A program made the translations under genes and the position numbers. The notes under the pieces are model-generated. The model was not told the DNA's origin. It did no database searches and was given only the letters and a program-made list of their open reading frames with translations. A stretch of DNA of 64,000 bases from Pyropia yezoensis (Eukaryota; Rhodophyta; Bangiophyceae; Bangiales; Bangiaceae), in contig CM020619.1 in the NCBI GenBank assembly GCA_009829735.1, positions 21,347,366 through 21,411,365 on the forward strand, written 5' to 3'. Position 1 is the first letter of the stretch. The number at the start of each line of letters is the position of its first letter. Of the stretch, positions 1-9,918 are shown piece by piece.

Positions 1-91
1 CCCCACCGCTCTCCCCGCCGCGCGCGCGCTCTGGGCGTCCAACCCGCCACGCTTCCCTTTCCCGGTTGTGCCGCGTCCTCTCCCCCTCACC

Positions 92-415
92 CTCTCCACG
101 GTGTGCCGCGCCCCCTCCCTTCCCCCACCCTCCCTTTCCCGGTTGCGCCGCGCCCTCTCACCCTCACCCTCTCCACGGTGTGCCGCGCCCCCTCCCTTCC
201 CCCACCCTCCCATTTCCGGTTGCGCCGCGCCGTCTCCCCCTCACCCTCTCCACGGTGTGCCGCGCCCCCTCCCTTCACCCCTCCTCCCTTTCCCGGTTCC
301 GTCGCGCCCTCTATTCCGTTCCCTACCACCCTCTCCACGGTATGCCGCGCCCCGTCCCTCCCCCCACCCCTCCCCCCACCCCCCCGCTGCTGGTGGCGGC
401 CAAGGCGGCGGGTTG
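92..415. repeat. GC-rich tandem repeat, about 77-85 bp unit, 4 copies
   Basis: The phrase CTCTCCACGGTGTGCCGCGC recurs at about 92, 169, 246 and (one base changed) 331, giving periods of 77, 77 and 85 bp. Two more copies lie at about 13,883 and 13,968, again just before an array of the 354-bp repeat. All six frames stay open only because the sequence is C-rich; I see no gene here. Confidence 0.85.
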
Positions 416-1115
416 TGTGGTGTTGGCGGCGGCCGGACCGGTGCGTTTGTTGGGGGGGGGGGGGGGGGGGGGGAGGAGGGGGCGTGACGAGGAGCGAAGG
501 AGAATGTGGGAGGGGCGGGGTGGCGGATCGGCGGCCGGCCGGGGGGGAGCACGGGCGCGGCGGCTCTGTTGGGGGAGGGGGGCAGGTCGCGCCAGCACTG
601 GCGGCGCGGTTTCTTTACACCGCGCCGCCGCCGCTGCTGGTGTGCTGCCCCCAAGCCGCGCCCCCACCCCACGGCCGCTGATTCTCTGCCGTGCCCTTTT
701 CGCCCCTTCCCCCCCACCCCTCCCCCTCCCCCTCCCCCCGCAGGTCGTAGCGGCCAAGGCGGCGGGCTGTGTGGCGGTGGCGGCGGCGGGACCGGTGCGT
801 TTGTTGTGGGGGGGGGGGGGGAGAGGAGGGGGCGTGAGGAGGAGGGGGGGAGAGTTTGGGAGGGGTGGAGTGGCGGATCGGCGGCCGGCCGGGGGGGAGC
901 ACGGGCGCGGCGGCTCTGTCGGGGGAGGGGGGCAGGTCGCGCCAGCACCGGCGGCGCGGTTTTTCAAACCGCGCCGCCGCCGCTGCTGGTGTGCTGCCCC
1001 CAAGCCGCACCCCCACCCCACGGACGCTGATTCTCTGCCGTGCCCTTTTCGCCTCTTCCCCCCCACCCCCCTCCCCCACCCCCCCCCCCCCCCGCAGGTG
1101 GTAGCGGCCAAGGCG
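396..1115. repeat. 354-bp tandem leader repeat, array A
   Basis: The phrase GCGGCCAAGGCGGCGGG occurs at 396, 750 and 1104, an exact 354-bp period. Each unit holds a G-run, a GGATCGGCGGCCGGCC block, a short inverted repeat around GCGCGGTTT, and a long C-rich tract that in the last two copies ends in GCAG before GTCGTAGCGG or GTGGTAGCGG. That end looks like a polypyrimidine tract plus 3' splice site. The last copy runs straight into the coding region starting at 1194. The same unit precedes the helicase gene (14.0-15.1 kb), so it may be a transcribed leader or promoter repeat. Confidence 0.85.
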
Positions 1116-1193
1116 GCGGGTTGTGTGGTGTTGGCGGTCTGTGTGGTGCGCGTGGTGGCGAGGCCGACACCCCTTGGTGGCTCTATAGGACCG

Positions 1194-3311
1194 ATGGCAC
1201 CGAGAACGGCCGGTGGTGGTGCCCGTGGTGGTGGCCGTGGCGGTGGTGGCGGCGGTGGTGGTGGCGGTGCCCGGGGTGGTGCCCAAAGCGGTTCCTGTGG
1301 CGGTCCCCGTGGTGGCGGTAGCGATGGTGGACGTGGCGGTGCCCGCGGTGGTGGTAGTGGTGGTGGTTGCGGTGGTGGACGTGGCGGTATCTCTAGTGGT
1401 GGCAGCATCGGTCACGGATCCGATAATGGCGACCGAGGAGTCGCCCTGCGAAACGCTGATCGCGACGGACGTGGTGACGATGACGGCGGACGTCGGGATA
1501 GCCGCGTCACTGACCGACTTGGTCACGCTTTTCGCGACGCCGGCCGGCCTCGCACGACCTCCCGAGACACTACCGATCATGGTCGCGGTCACGCTCGAAG
1601 CACAGATCGCGGTGGACGTGGAGGCGATGACGGCGGACGTCGAGCTGATGGCGGTGGTGACCAGCCTCGCACGACTTCCCGTGACACCACTGATCGTGGT
1701 CGCAGTCAGGCTCGTAGCACCGATCGCGGTGGACGCGGAGGCGATGACGGCGGACGTCGGGCCGATGGCGGCGGACGTCGAGCTGATGGCGGGGCTGACC
1801 GACCTCGCACGACTTCCCGTGACGCTACTGATCGTGGTCGCGGTCACGCTCGAAGCACCGATCGTGGTGGACGCGGAGGCGATGACGGCGGACGTCGGGC
1901 TGATGGCGGCGGACGTCGAGCTGATGGCGGGGCTGACCGACCTCGCACGACTTCCCGTGACTCTACTGATCGTGGTCGCGGTCACGCTCGAAGCACCGAT
2001 CGTGGTGGACGCGGAGGCGATGACGGCGGACGTCGGGCTGATGGCGGGGCTGACCGACCTCGCACGACTTCCCGTGACGCTGAGCGTGGTCGCAGTCGTA
2101 GCGCCGAGCGTGACGGTCGGGGTGACGGTCGGGGTGGCGGTGGCGGTGACGGTGGTGGTGGCGGAGGTGGTGCATCAGCGGGAGCGGGTGGGGCGGGCCG
2201 ACCAGGCGGTGGTGGAGACGGCGACGGTCGTGTCGTCGCTGGCGGCAGTTCTGGTCGTCGTGCTGGCACCGGCGGAGCGAGTGGGTCCGGCGGACCCGGC
2301 AGTGGTGGAGACGGCGATGGCCGTGACGTCGCTGATGACAGTCGTTCTGACAGCAACTCTCGGGCCCCGTCTGACGATGAGCAGCTACCACCAGCACCAG
2401 GGGATGTTCCAGTCCCGCATATGGACAGTGGCGTGGTGACGGCGTCGGCGCCTGCATGGGTCGGTCCTACCAGCGACTACGTTATCGCGACGAAGCTGTA
2501 TGTACCGCTCGAGGCCATTCGCATTGCCCCGCGGGCGGTGCGTACTATCAACCGCGGCACTGTCGACGAACAGCTGCGGTCGTACCACGACTTTGGTTAC
2601 ACGACCACGTACGGAATGATATCCGTATGCGCAGACCCAGAGTGTCCCGGGGCCGAGGATAGGTTTTTACTCGTGGACGGCGCTCATCGACTGACGGCGC
2701 TGCGGGAGCTGCACAAGGAAGGGCACGCCAACGCTGTCCGTGAGGTGCAAGTGGCGGTCATCGTTCGGCGTGACGGGCAACCCTTGACGCTCATGATGGC
2801 CCTCACGTTGGGGGTGCGCGCCAACTCGACGGCCGCCAAGGCCAAGGAGATGAGCGACGTGGACAACATCCACTTCATTACAAGCTGGCTACGAGAGTAC
2901 AACGACCGCCAACCTTTGGGCAAGAAGCAGTCTCTGTTCCAGCACAGTATGCCGGACCCCATTCGCATCTTCTACAACTACATGGACATCCGCAAGCAGG
3001 ACTCCATGGACGTGGACCTTGCTCACCGTGAGTCCGATGAGGTGGACCGTGAACAAGAGGACCAAGACGACGCGACCGTCAGGGGCGGCCCGGAAACGTC
3101 CCGTATTGGCAAGGCCGTCTTGCGACGCATGATCAAGATTGCCCTGATCTACATTGAGGACGAGCGGTCTGGCGAATACATTATCAAGCGCATCACCGAC
3201 TCTGTGGGCTCACGGGGCGAGCACGCCTTGACGACCGAGTCGTGTGCGTCTCTGGTACTTTGCACTTTGGGGGGCGTACCGCTGGTGTACTGCAATGAGG
3301 TGCGCCTGTGA
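1194..3311 (+). CDS. RGG-rich protein with ParB-like domain (possible exon 1 of a longer gene)
   Basis: The start is the first ATG after the leader repeats; the frame is open further upstream, so an upstream exon is possible. Residues 1 to about 385 are disordered: a G-rich RGG block, then five tandem R/D/G repeats of 39 or 46 residues, then more RGG sequence. RGG boxes commonly bind RNA. A folded domain follows from about nt 2,460, with the ParB/sulfiredoxin-like signature LVDGAHRLTAL at about 2,670-2,700 (known ParB N-domains carry a G-x-H/R-R motif and some bind CTP). No ParB helix-turn-helix is seen. The frame ends at TGA (3309-3311), but the next codon in the same frame is the ATG of the dioxygenase ORF. 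Removing GT...AG 3285-3320 (36 nt) would fuse the two. Function is unproven; nucleic-acid binding is likely. Confidence 0.6.
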   Translation: MAPRTAGGGARGGGRGGGGGGGGGGARGGAQSGSCGGPRGGGSDGGRGGARGGGSGGGCGGGRGGISSGGSIGHGSDNGDRGVALRNADRDGRGDDDGGRRDSRVTDRLGHAFRDAGRPRTTSRDTTDHGRGHARSTDRGGRGGDDGGRRADGGGDQPRTTSRDTTDRGRSQARSTDRGGRGGDDGGRRADGGGRRADGGADRPRTTSRDATDRGRGHARSTDRGGRGGDDGGRRADGGGRRADGGADRPRTTSRDSTDRGRGHARSTDRGGRGGDDGGRRADGGADRPRTTSRDAERGRSRSAERDGRGDGRGGGGGDGGGGGGGASAGAGGAGRPGGGGDGDGRVVAGGSSGRRAGTGGASGSGGPGSGGDGDGRDVADDSRSDSNSRAPSDDEQLPPAPGDVPVPHMDSGVVTASAPAWVGPTSDYVIATKLYVPLEAIRIAPRAVRTINRGTVDEQLRSYHDFGYTTTYGMISVCADPECPGAEDRFLLVDGAHRLTALRELHKEGHANAVREVQVAVIVRRDGQPLTLMMALTLGVRANSTAAKAKEMSDVDNIHFITSWLREYNDRQPLGKKQSLFQHSMPDPIRIFYNYMDIRKQDSMDVDLAHRESDEVDREQEDQDDATVRGGPETSRIGKAVLRRMIKIALIYIEDERSGEYIIKRITDSVGSRGEHALTTESCASLVLCTLGGVPLVYCNEVRL
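1549..2090 (+). repeat. In-frame coding tandem repeat, 117/138 bp
   Basis: The phrase CTCGCACGACTTCCCGTGAC or a close variant recurs near 1549, 1665, 1804, 1943 and 2057. Spacings are 117 or 138 bp, the extra 21 bp being a duplicated GGRRADG block. All lengths are multiples of three, so copy number can change without breaking the frame. It encodes the RG/DR-rich disordered part of the ParB-like protein. Confidence 0.85.
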
Positions 3312-3320
3312 ATGCTCCAG
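3285..3320 (+). other. Candidate 36-nt intron
   Basis: It begins GTGTAC and ends CTCCAG, its length is a multiple of three, and it contains the only stop (TGA, 3309-3311) between the ParB-like and dioxygenase frames. A 21-nt alternative (3300-3320) also fits. Other genes here need introns of 37-49 nt, which makes this plausible, but readthrough or two separate genes cannot be excluded. Confidence 0.35.
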
Positions 3321-6161
3321 GTCGGTTGGAAGTGGACGGGTCGTCGCAACGCGGGCAACAATGCCATCCGGCGGCTGACACCGGGCACCGACTCTGCGTT
3401 CTTTGCTACTCTTGTCTATTTCGTGCGCTTCGCGATCAACGAAGCGAAGTTGAGTCGCACCCCTCTTCGCATGGCATCGGCCAAGGACCGCGCAATTGCA
3501 GAGGCGCAGGCGCTTACGGCTGGGTGTGCCGTTTTCACACACAGAGCGCCTCTGACAGACGTTTTGAAACAGAAGCGTGGCCGACAGAACCTCTCGCTGC
3601 TGGACGAGCTCCAGGTGTTGGTCCTCACCAAGTACGACGCTCCACAGCCACCGGCCCGAGCCGTCTCGGCTGCGGGTGGCGGTGGCGGCGGCAAGGGCAA
3701 GGGCAAGGGTCGACCCGGAAGCAGGAGGACGGCGGCGTCGGGTGGTGCAGAAGACCCTTTCCGGTTTGTCGAAGACCTGTCGTTTCACGAGCTCTTCTTC
3801 CCCGCGTGGGCAGCCAAGGTGCGGGCCTTCATAACCCCTCCCCCGGATGAGCAGGACCGCCCCTTCGCTACTGATTCAGTCACCGCGTCGGGTACGGCGC
3901 CGGCGGCTACCAGGGCCGGTTTACGTGAAGGGGGTGGCAATAGTGCCGTCGCGGGGACCAGGCCTGATGCCGATGCCCGCATGGGTCGCCGTACCACCGG
4001 TGGCGATGGTGACGGCGACGGTGACGGCGACGGTGCTGGGAGCGGAGCTGGGAGCGGAGCTGGGAGCGGAGGTGGTGGAGGTGATGGTGGGGTCGGTGGC
4101 GGAGGTGATGGCGAGGTTGTAGGCGACCACGTGACAGGCACCGACGGGGCTGCTGGTGGTGACGGTGGCGACGGCGGTGACGGTGGCGACGGTGACGATA
4201 ATGGCGACGGTGGTGACGGCGGGGGCAGTGGCGTCGGCGGGGGCGGTGGCGAGGGCGGGGACGAGGCACCCGCTGTGCCTGACGTTGCGGGCACAGCCGG
4301 CCCCGAGGAGCCGGCCAACGGTGGCGACGGTGCCGTCGGCGACGGGGGCGTTCGCAAGTCAAACCGACTCACGCGCCCGCGCAAACCACCTTCGGAACAG
4401 AACGCTTCTGATTCGAGTGGCGGAGCGCCTGTGCCACCGCCCAAAAAAAAGCGTCGCCGGACGGCGCCGCGAAAGAAGGGGAAGAGTGGTGCTGGTGCTC
4501 CCGGTGGCTGCGGAAGCGCTGGCAGTGGAGGGGGTGGCCGTGGACAAGGTGGCGGTCATGGGGCGTTTGCTCGCAAGCGCACTGTCACACTAGGGCGTCC
4601 AAGTGTTCCAGGAAGCTCTCAGAAGGACGACGAGGAGGCCTATGAGGATACCGTACCCGACATTCCGGACAGTATGAAGGAGGCGGCCAAGGAGAATCGC
4701 CGGGCATTGGACCTCTCTTCCGGGCCCCGTGATACTGCTGTGCGGACGCCGCTGCCGCCCATTGCTCTCCTGCTGCCCCTGGAGCACCAGAGCCGCGACT
4801 TTGTTCCACGGTCCACTTGGGACGCAATGGGTAATGCAGCCGAGACGCTCATGTGTATCCGTGGCTTGGAGCTCCTTGACTACACGTACCTGGCCCTGGA
4901 CATCCCCAGCTCCCCCCCCGCCGCGGTGGAGCGCGATCGACATATCCCCGACACCCGTTTGCTGCTGGCCAACCTAGCGCGTATCCAGTACGGGACCGAG
5001 CTTGTCGAGCGAGGCTGGACGGTGGTCAAGCACGCGATGACCTGCATGACCCGTGTGGAGGGTGGTGGTGGCGCGGAAGTCGGCGTCGACGGCGCTGCCG
5101 TCTCGTCTGGATCATCCACACCCCCGACCAAGATGGACCCCGTCGGCGATTTTCTTCATTCTGTGATCAACAAGTTTCCGGGTGAAGCCGCGCTCAAGGA
5201 CGACGACCCGATGTGGACGCCCATCCACAACGTCGACCTTGGCAAGGTCGACGAAACCGCAATGAAACGTGGTCAGGGGCGGCTCACCGTGCGACAGTTG
5301 GCTCTGGTCGCCAATGGGGACGATAAGGACGCGGACGACTCGTACAAGACCAAGCTGCACTGTGACATGCTGATGGCTGCCATGGCTCACCAAGTGCTGG
5401 TCGGTGCACAGACGGCGCAGCAGCTTAATGAGCGCCCACTGATGCGGGTGCCCAAGTCCGGCGCCCGAGTATTGCTGACCACCTCTCGAGCGGTGCGGCA
5501 ACAGCCACACGTGGACGCCACTGTCCGTACCGAGAAACCAGACCCCCCTACTGACCAGAATGCCGACGACAGCCGCCGAGCGCCGCTGCAGACGTTCTCG
5601 CGCCCGCGCAGCCACAACTACTTTGCCATGGCGGCCGGTAAGGATGGGTTCACTGTGGTTGTGTCTCCCGGCAGCTTTCACGTTGTTCATCGCCTGGAGA
5701 AGAAGCTGGATGTCCCGCATCTGGTGAGACCTGAGAGGGTGGTTGTGCCTGCGGGTGGTCTCCTCGTCGTCCGCGCGGACGTTGCTCACTGTGGTGCCGG
5801 TCACGAGGACGATCTCTGGCGACTGCGCGCCGCGCCGGCATGGCTGTCCTACTCGCACTCCATCCGGCTGCACCTCTACCTACAACGTTTTGACGAGCCG
5901 CTCAAAAACGCCATATACAAGGTCCCTGGGTGGTTATTTGGTGGGGGCACTGGCGCCCCGTGTCTCGAGCCGAGCAAGTGCAAGAATTGTGGCGAAATGG
6001 TGTACGCCAGTGACGTGGAAGATGCCCACCCTGCAGAAGGGGCGGACGTATCAGACACCTCGTCCCGGGATAAGGATGATCAAGATGATGCAGAGGACTC
6101 TCAGCAGTCTAGCTCGTCGGATGAAGACTACGATCCTCGAGGGCCGCCGAGGGTTGTGTAG
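3312..6161 (+). CDS. Nuclear 2-oxoglutarate/Fe(II) dioxygenase-like protein
   Basis: The ORF follows the ParB-like frame directly and in the same frame. A conserved-looking helical region (nt 3,320-3,650) is followed by a long G/D/A-rich disordered linker, a basic nuclear-localisation-type cluster (PKKKRRRTAPRKKGK, about nt 4,440-4,490) and a C-terminal double-stranded beta-helix. The sequence ERGWTVVKHAM (about nt 5,010) resembles the first helix of PhyH-type oxygenases. The iron ligands would be H and D of PHVDA (nt 5508 and 5514) and H of DVAHCGAG (5787), with the 2OG-binding R in SIRLHLYL (5865). A C-x2-C-containing cluster and an acidic tail end the protein. Known family members hydroxylate proteins or nucleic-acid bases; the nuclear signal and neighbouring DNA methylase suggest a nucleic-acid or chromatin substrate, which is inference. 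Confidence 0.55.
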   Translation: MLQVGWKWTGRRNAGNNAIRRLTPGTDSAFFATLVYFVRFAINEAKLSRTPLRMASAKDRAIAEAQALTAGCAVFTHRAPLTDVLKQKRGRQNLSLLDELQVLVLTKYDAPQPPARAVSAAGGGGGGKGKGKGRPGSRRTAASGGAEDPFRFVEDLSFHELFFPAWAAKVRAFITPPPDEQDRPFATDSVTASGTAPAATRAGLREGGGNSAVAGTRPDADARMGRRTTGGDGDGDGDGDGAGSGAGSGAGSGGGGGDGGVGGGGDGEVVGDHVTGTDGAAGGDGGDGGDGGDGDDNGDGGDGGGSGVGGGGGEGGDEAPAVPDVAGTAGPEEPANGGDGAVGDGGVRKSNRLTRPRKPPSEQNASDSSGGAPVPPPKKKRRRTAPRKKGKSGAGAPGGCGSAGSGGGGRGQGGGHGAFARKRTVTLGRPSVPGSSQKDDEEAYEDTVPDIPDSMKEAAKENRRALDLSSGPRDTAVRTPLPPIALLLPLEHQSRDFVPRSTWDAMGNAAETLMCIRGLELLDYTYLALDIPSSPPAAVERDRHIPDTRLLLANLARIQYGTELVERGWTVVKHAMTCMTRVEGGGGAEVGVDGAAVSSGSSTPPTKMDPVGDFLHSVINKFPGEAALKDDDPMWTPIHNVDLGKVDETAMKRGQGRLTVRQLALVANGDDKDADDSYKTKLHCDMLMAAMAHQVLVGAQTAQQLNERPLMRVPKSGARVLLTTSRAVRQQPHVDATVRTEKPDPPTDQNADDSRRAPLQTFSRPRSHNYFAMAAGKDGFTVVVSPGSFHVVHRLEKKLDVPHLVRPERVVVPAGGLLVVRADVAHCGAGHEDDLWRLRAAPAWLSYSHSIRLHLYLQRFDEPLKNAIYKVPGWLFGGGTGAPCLEPSKCKNCGEMVYASDVEDAHPAEGADVSDTSSRDKDDQDDAEDSQQSSSSDEDYDPRGPPRVV

Positions 6162-6422
6162 CACTTGACAGCGATGTCTCTCTTGTCTACGACTGCTTTG
6201 GTAGTGTTGTTTTCTGTCGTTTGTGGAAAGGTGGAGGACGTGGCCCGTTGGCTTTGTCATGTGATAATGGCTCGGCGAGGTGTTCACGCCCAGTCTGCAG
6301 GTGTCGATTTCCATAACGAGAACTCTGCACGGCTCGCCTAACTGTCCACGACACAATCACGCTGCTGATGTGACGAGTCAGTCGGCGTGCGTGACTCTTG
6401 TCTTTGGGCACAACCCCTGGTT

Positions 6423-6659
6423 CGCGTCATGTACATAACGCGACCACTGGACGGGCGCTCGTGCGACGGGGCAAGAAACATCTGGAAGGAGTACATTTGC
6501 TCAGCAGGGAAGGGTGGACAAGCCCGCCGCTGTGTCGTTGCGCAAAATCGCCCCACCGGGGCCAGACTGCATTGCAATCCCGTGAGACGCGTTATGTACA
6601 TAACGCGAGCACGGGCTCGGCGCGGGTGCTCTGACACCTCGCGATGTTATGTACATAAC
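6423..6659. promoter_or_regulatory. Palindrome cluster, left (3 copies of ATGTACAT-centred site)
   Basis: Copies lie at 6423-6442 (one half-site mismatch), 6589-6606 (perfect GCGTTATGTACATAACGC) and 6646-6659 (core only, GTTATGTACATAAC). They sit in the 750-bp gap between the dioxygenase gene and the methyltransferase start at 6910. The same palindrome forms a six-copy cluster at 22.15-22.53 kb. The form suggests a site for a dimeric DNA-binding protein. Nothing else is recognised in the gap apart from a pyrimidine-rich stretch just before the ATG. Confidence 0.75.
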
Positions 6660-6909
6660 AAACTCATGGTTCCGATGCTGTAATTCTTTTAAATGCTTGG
6701 TAGATATGTTGGTAATGGACAACTCGGACGAGGCGTTCCCTGTGCTGGAAGCAAATTCATTTGTACTTAAGATACGACCAGTGTCAGTCTCCTTGCTGGT
6801 CTCCTCTCGGCACCGTCATCGCCGTTCCTCTCCACGTCTACTGTCGGCACGGTGCAACCTTGGCTGCGTTCTCTTCCGCGGTTTGTGGCCCCTTCTCTGC
6901 GTCACCACC

Positions 6910-9900
6910 ATGCCGTCAAGTGATTCTGTAGAGGTGGTCAACCTTGTCACAAACTTCGCAGAGCGTGCCGCGTTGGCGGTAGCGCGAGCAGAGACGTCTT
7001 CACCAGCTTTGCCGTATCCTTGTGGGGTTGTCGTCTACGTCTTTGGGTCTTTGCGCGATCTGTTTGTCCTCCATTCCCTGGAGGGCAGGGGAGGGCTCTT
7101 GCTACGCTCTGGGACATGGGCTGATCTTGTCGACTGGTGCGAGCACCATTGCCGGCCTATGGTTGACATGGATCCGGTCTATCTGTGGGACAGAGTGGGC
7201 CAACCCAGGCTACATTCCCGCACTCGCTGGCTGCACGATAGCATCGCGCACGGGGTCTATGAAGCCGTGTGGGTACTGAAGCGGTTCGTAGCAGTACTGC
7301 GTGCTTCCTTCAGTCGTGGTCGGGTACTGCGCTTTGCATCCGGGTCGCGGTGGCACACAGTGGCAACCGCAAGCGGTACTGTCCCCCGTGCGGGGGCCGA
7401 AGACCCCTCGGATGACGAGGACATGCACCGGCAGCGGAACGTTAGGCTGGTGTCCGTCCCCGCGGACGAGGATGTTGACCTGAGGGTGTGGCAGCTGCTG
7501 CTTGTTCTGGGCGGCAAGGTTGATGGCGTTGCCGAGCTCTGTCGTTGGGCGTCCCGCCGACGGTGTCAGACGGAAGAGGAGGACGCCCCAGATCGCCCTG
7601 TAAGGGGAAGTTGGCGCGCGTGTCCCGGGCTAGCCCAACATGTGCTCGGTGTGGGTGGTCGCCCTACCCCGTCAGACACTGTGGCCGACGACGACGACGA
7701 CCTGTCCACCTTTCGTGCATTTGAGCACGTTTTGTCCATGTCGTGTTACTACTGTCTTGAGCAACATCTCCGGCGGCCATCCCCGTCCACGTGGACTCCA
7801 CACACGGGCGAGCAGGAACGGCAGTACGAGGAGCGTCTAGCCGGCTGTTTGGACGGCGTGGCAGCCCAAATTCGGACTATTGTTCGCGACGTCGCTTCTG
7901 GTTGGGATGTCGTGGCGCGCAGTCGGGGTTTTCGCTCCGCCGAGGTGATGCTGTCTACGCACATGCTCTGGTGCCCGTCTGTGGGCTTCTTCGTGGCGCT
8001 GGGGCGGCCATTGGACGCAGAGGACAACCTCACATCGCCCGACGGACAGGCAGTGGACCTGCACACCAGCAAAGAGCCGGTCCGTGGTGGCACTGTTCCG
8101 GTACAACGGCAGAGCGCAGTGTCAGGCCAGCAGTCGAATGGACACGATGATGAGCAGAGGGCGGTGGGGAGGCTGACGCCGCTTGCAGATGCTCAGCCCC
8201 GTGCGGCCGCTGGCACCATGCTTGAGCACGTACACGTGTGCACCGGCGCAGACCGCCTGGGTATTACGGTGACGCGCGGCCTGCTGGGCCGCGGAGGTCG
8301 AGGGGACGCGAGCGCCGCGACCCCTGCGGGCGACGGTGACGACGTATCCCACACAGGACAGCGGCGTCGTAAGCAGCGCAAGGTTGTGGGCTTCTTGACC
8401 GTGGAGGACTGCAGGCACCCAGAGTGGGACCGCCTGTCTGGCAATGTGCCTAGAGTACTGCGCAGCGTCTTGGCGGGGCTGACTGCGTTTTCAAGCCCCC
8501 CCCCCGCTGGCGGCGGGGGTACGGCGCCTGCGTGGGCGACGGCGTCTACCGTCGCTCGTCGGGGGCTGTCACCTGCGCCCGACCGTTGTGCATCTTCCGC
8601 CAGAACGATTGAGTTGGCGTTTCGTGCTGACTGCAGAGTGGCTGGCTTGATGGCGGAGCAGCAGGTGGTGGGAGGGTGTCAATCCGGGCTGTCAATTGGC
8701 CGAGGGGCGGCGTTGCTGTGTGGGGATGGCCGGCAGGACCGGCCGTGTCATCAGCCTCAGCGGCCCGACGGCCCCTGTGATGCTCCGCAGGCTGACCTGG
8801 GGGAAGCCTGGGGCGTGCTGGATGATGCCATGGGCCAGGTATGTGCGACCTACGCTTGTGGGTTTGATGACTTGCTCTTGGCACATGCCACAAAAGTGGC
8901 GACGCGGTCCAACGCGTCTCGTCGCAGGGGTGGTGGCGGGGCGCGTGGCATCCTCGGGGACGGTAGCGGCGGGGGGGGGGCGACGACAACCTCTACACCG
9001 ACAGGCGAGCACACCCTCCCACCCTTCATTAGTTCTTCGGTACAGCTGGTGCTTTGTGATCCTCCGTACATCATTCGGGCGGACAGGAGCCTGGAACGGT
9101 CTGCACATGACGTGTTTACCTCTGACGACATGCAGCGTGCCGCCCGGTTGTTCCAGACCGTTGTCCGCCCTGGCGGCCATGAGCTCATTTTTTGCTCTGC
9201 GGGTCAGCTGGGTCCGTGGATGGACACGCTCAAGGCGCTCAAGGATATGGACCCGGTGGGGAGGACGAGCCTGTCGGCGTTTCGAGTGGACGGCCACCCG
9301 CTGGTGGCGATCAAGGACGCACACGCGGTGAACTCGCGGCGGCAGAGCACGACCAACCTGTCCAACAAGGTCGAGTTTATTGTCCACGCCACGCGCGCTG
9401 GGGTGTCCCGGGAAGAGTGCTACGCCATGGTCAACTACCGTACTTGGAACGCTGTGCCGTCGCGTTTCCTGGCACACGACAATGTCATTGACAACGTGAG
9501 ACCGCCACACTTTAAGGAGGTGGTGCTTCGATGGCGGGACGGGTCGCGGCAATGGATACGACCAGAGCAAAAGTGTCTCGCCCTCATCCTCGAGCTCATA
9601 TTGCGGTTTTCCCAACCCGGGGACATCGTACTGGACACGTTTGCGGGGACGTGTGTGACGGCGGCAGCGTGTATACGGGCCGTCCTGGGCCAGCACCGTT
9701 TGGTCATCAGCTGCGACTCGGATGCTGTTTTCATGGACGCGAGTCGGGCTCGTCTGCGTCGGCCAGGTGCTGGTGGGGGGCTACGAAAGCTCGGGGGTCG
9801 TCACATCCGATGTCATTGCGGCCGCACGGACAATCGAAGCCGCGTCGGTCGCTGCTGCTACAGCTACAACAGCAGCAGGGGCGGTGGGGGAGACCGGCAG

Positions 9901-9918
9901 CGAGGGTCGAGGCGGTAG
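6910..9918 (+). CDS. Beta-class DNA adenine/cytosine-N4 methyltransferase-like protein
   Basis: The start is the ATG in CACCACCATGCC, a good eukaryotic context after a pyrimidine-rich stretch; the frame opens at 6649 without a better start. The first 650 or so residues match nothing I know. The catalytic half is C-terminal. Motif IV DPPY is at nt 9058-9069 and the AdoMet-binding motif I, LDTFAGT, lies after it at about 9631-9651, the order that defines beta-class enzymes such as bacterial N4/N6 methylases. Substrate is probably DNA adenine N6 or cytosine N4. After about nt 9,760 the frame turns into basic low-complexity sequence, while the overlapping +1 frame looks more protein-like and leads into a SET domain. 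A 73-nt intron (9767-9839) or a homopolymer error in the G-run at 9775-9780 would fuse them. Confidence 0.7.
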   Translation: MPSSDSVEVVNLVTNFAERAALAVARAETSSPALPYPCGVVVYVFGSLRDLFVLHSLEGRGGLLLRSGTWADLVDWCEHHCRPMVDMDPVYLWDRVGQPRLHSRTRWLHDSIAHGVYEAVWVLKRFVAVLRASFSRGRVLRFASGSRWHTVATASGTVPRAGAEDPSDDEDMHRQRNVRLVSVPADEDVDLRVWQLLLVLGGKVDGVAELCRWASRRRCQTEEEDAPDRPVRGSWRACPGLAQHVLGVGGRPTPSDTVADDDDDLSTFRAFEHVLSMSCYYCLEQHLRRPSPSTWTPHTGEQERQYEERLAGCLDGVAAQIRTIVRDVASGWDVVARSRGFRSAEVMLSTHMLWCPSVGFFVALGRPLDAEDNLTSPDGQAVDLHTSKEPVRGGTVPVQRQSAVSGQQSNGHDDEQRAVGRLTPLADAQPRAAAGTMLEHVHVCTGADRLGITVTRGLLGRGGRGDASAATPAGDGDDVSHTGQRRRKQRKVVGFLTVEDCRHPEWDRLSGNVPRVLRSVLAGLTAFSSPPPAGGGGTAPAWATASTVARRGLSPAPDRCASSARTIELAFRADCRVAGLMAEQQVVGGCQSGLSIGRGAALLCGDGRQDRPCHQPQRPDGPCDAPQADLGEAWGVLDDAMGQVCATYACGFDDLLLAHATKVATRSNASRRRGGGGARGILGDGSGGGGATTTSTPTGEHTLPPFISSSVQLVLCDPPYIIRADRSLERSAHDVFTSDDMQRAARLFQTVVRPGGHELIFCSAGQLGPWMDTLKALKDMDPVGRTSLSAFRVDGHPLVAIKDAHAVNSRRQSTTNLSNKVEFIVHATRAGVSREECYAMVNYRTWNAVPSRFLAHDNVIDNVRPPHFKEVVLRWRDGSRQWIRPEQKCLALILELILRFSQPGDIVLDTFAGTCVTAAACIRAVLGQHRLVISCDSDAVFMDASRARLRRPGAGGGLRKLGGRHIRCHCGRTDNRSRVGRCCYSYNSSRGGGGDRQRGSRR

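Noticed and set aside
66..1193. Coding sequence upstream of the chosen ParB-like start
   Set aside because: It translates the tandem repeats into P-, G- and R-rich sequence that is also open in other frames; only the last VVAAKAAGCVV stretch might be an exon.
3309..3311. TGA as selenocysteine or recoded codon in the ParB/dioxygenase frame
   Set aside because: No SECIS-like structure was recognised and a short in-frame intron explains it; kept only as an alternative.
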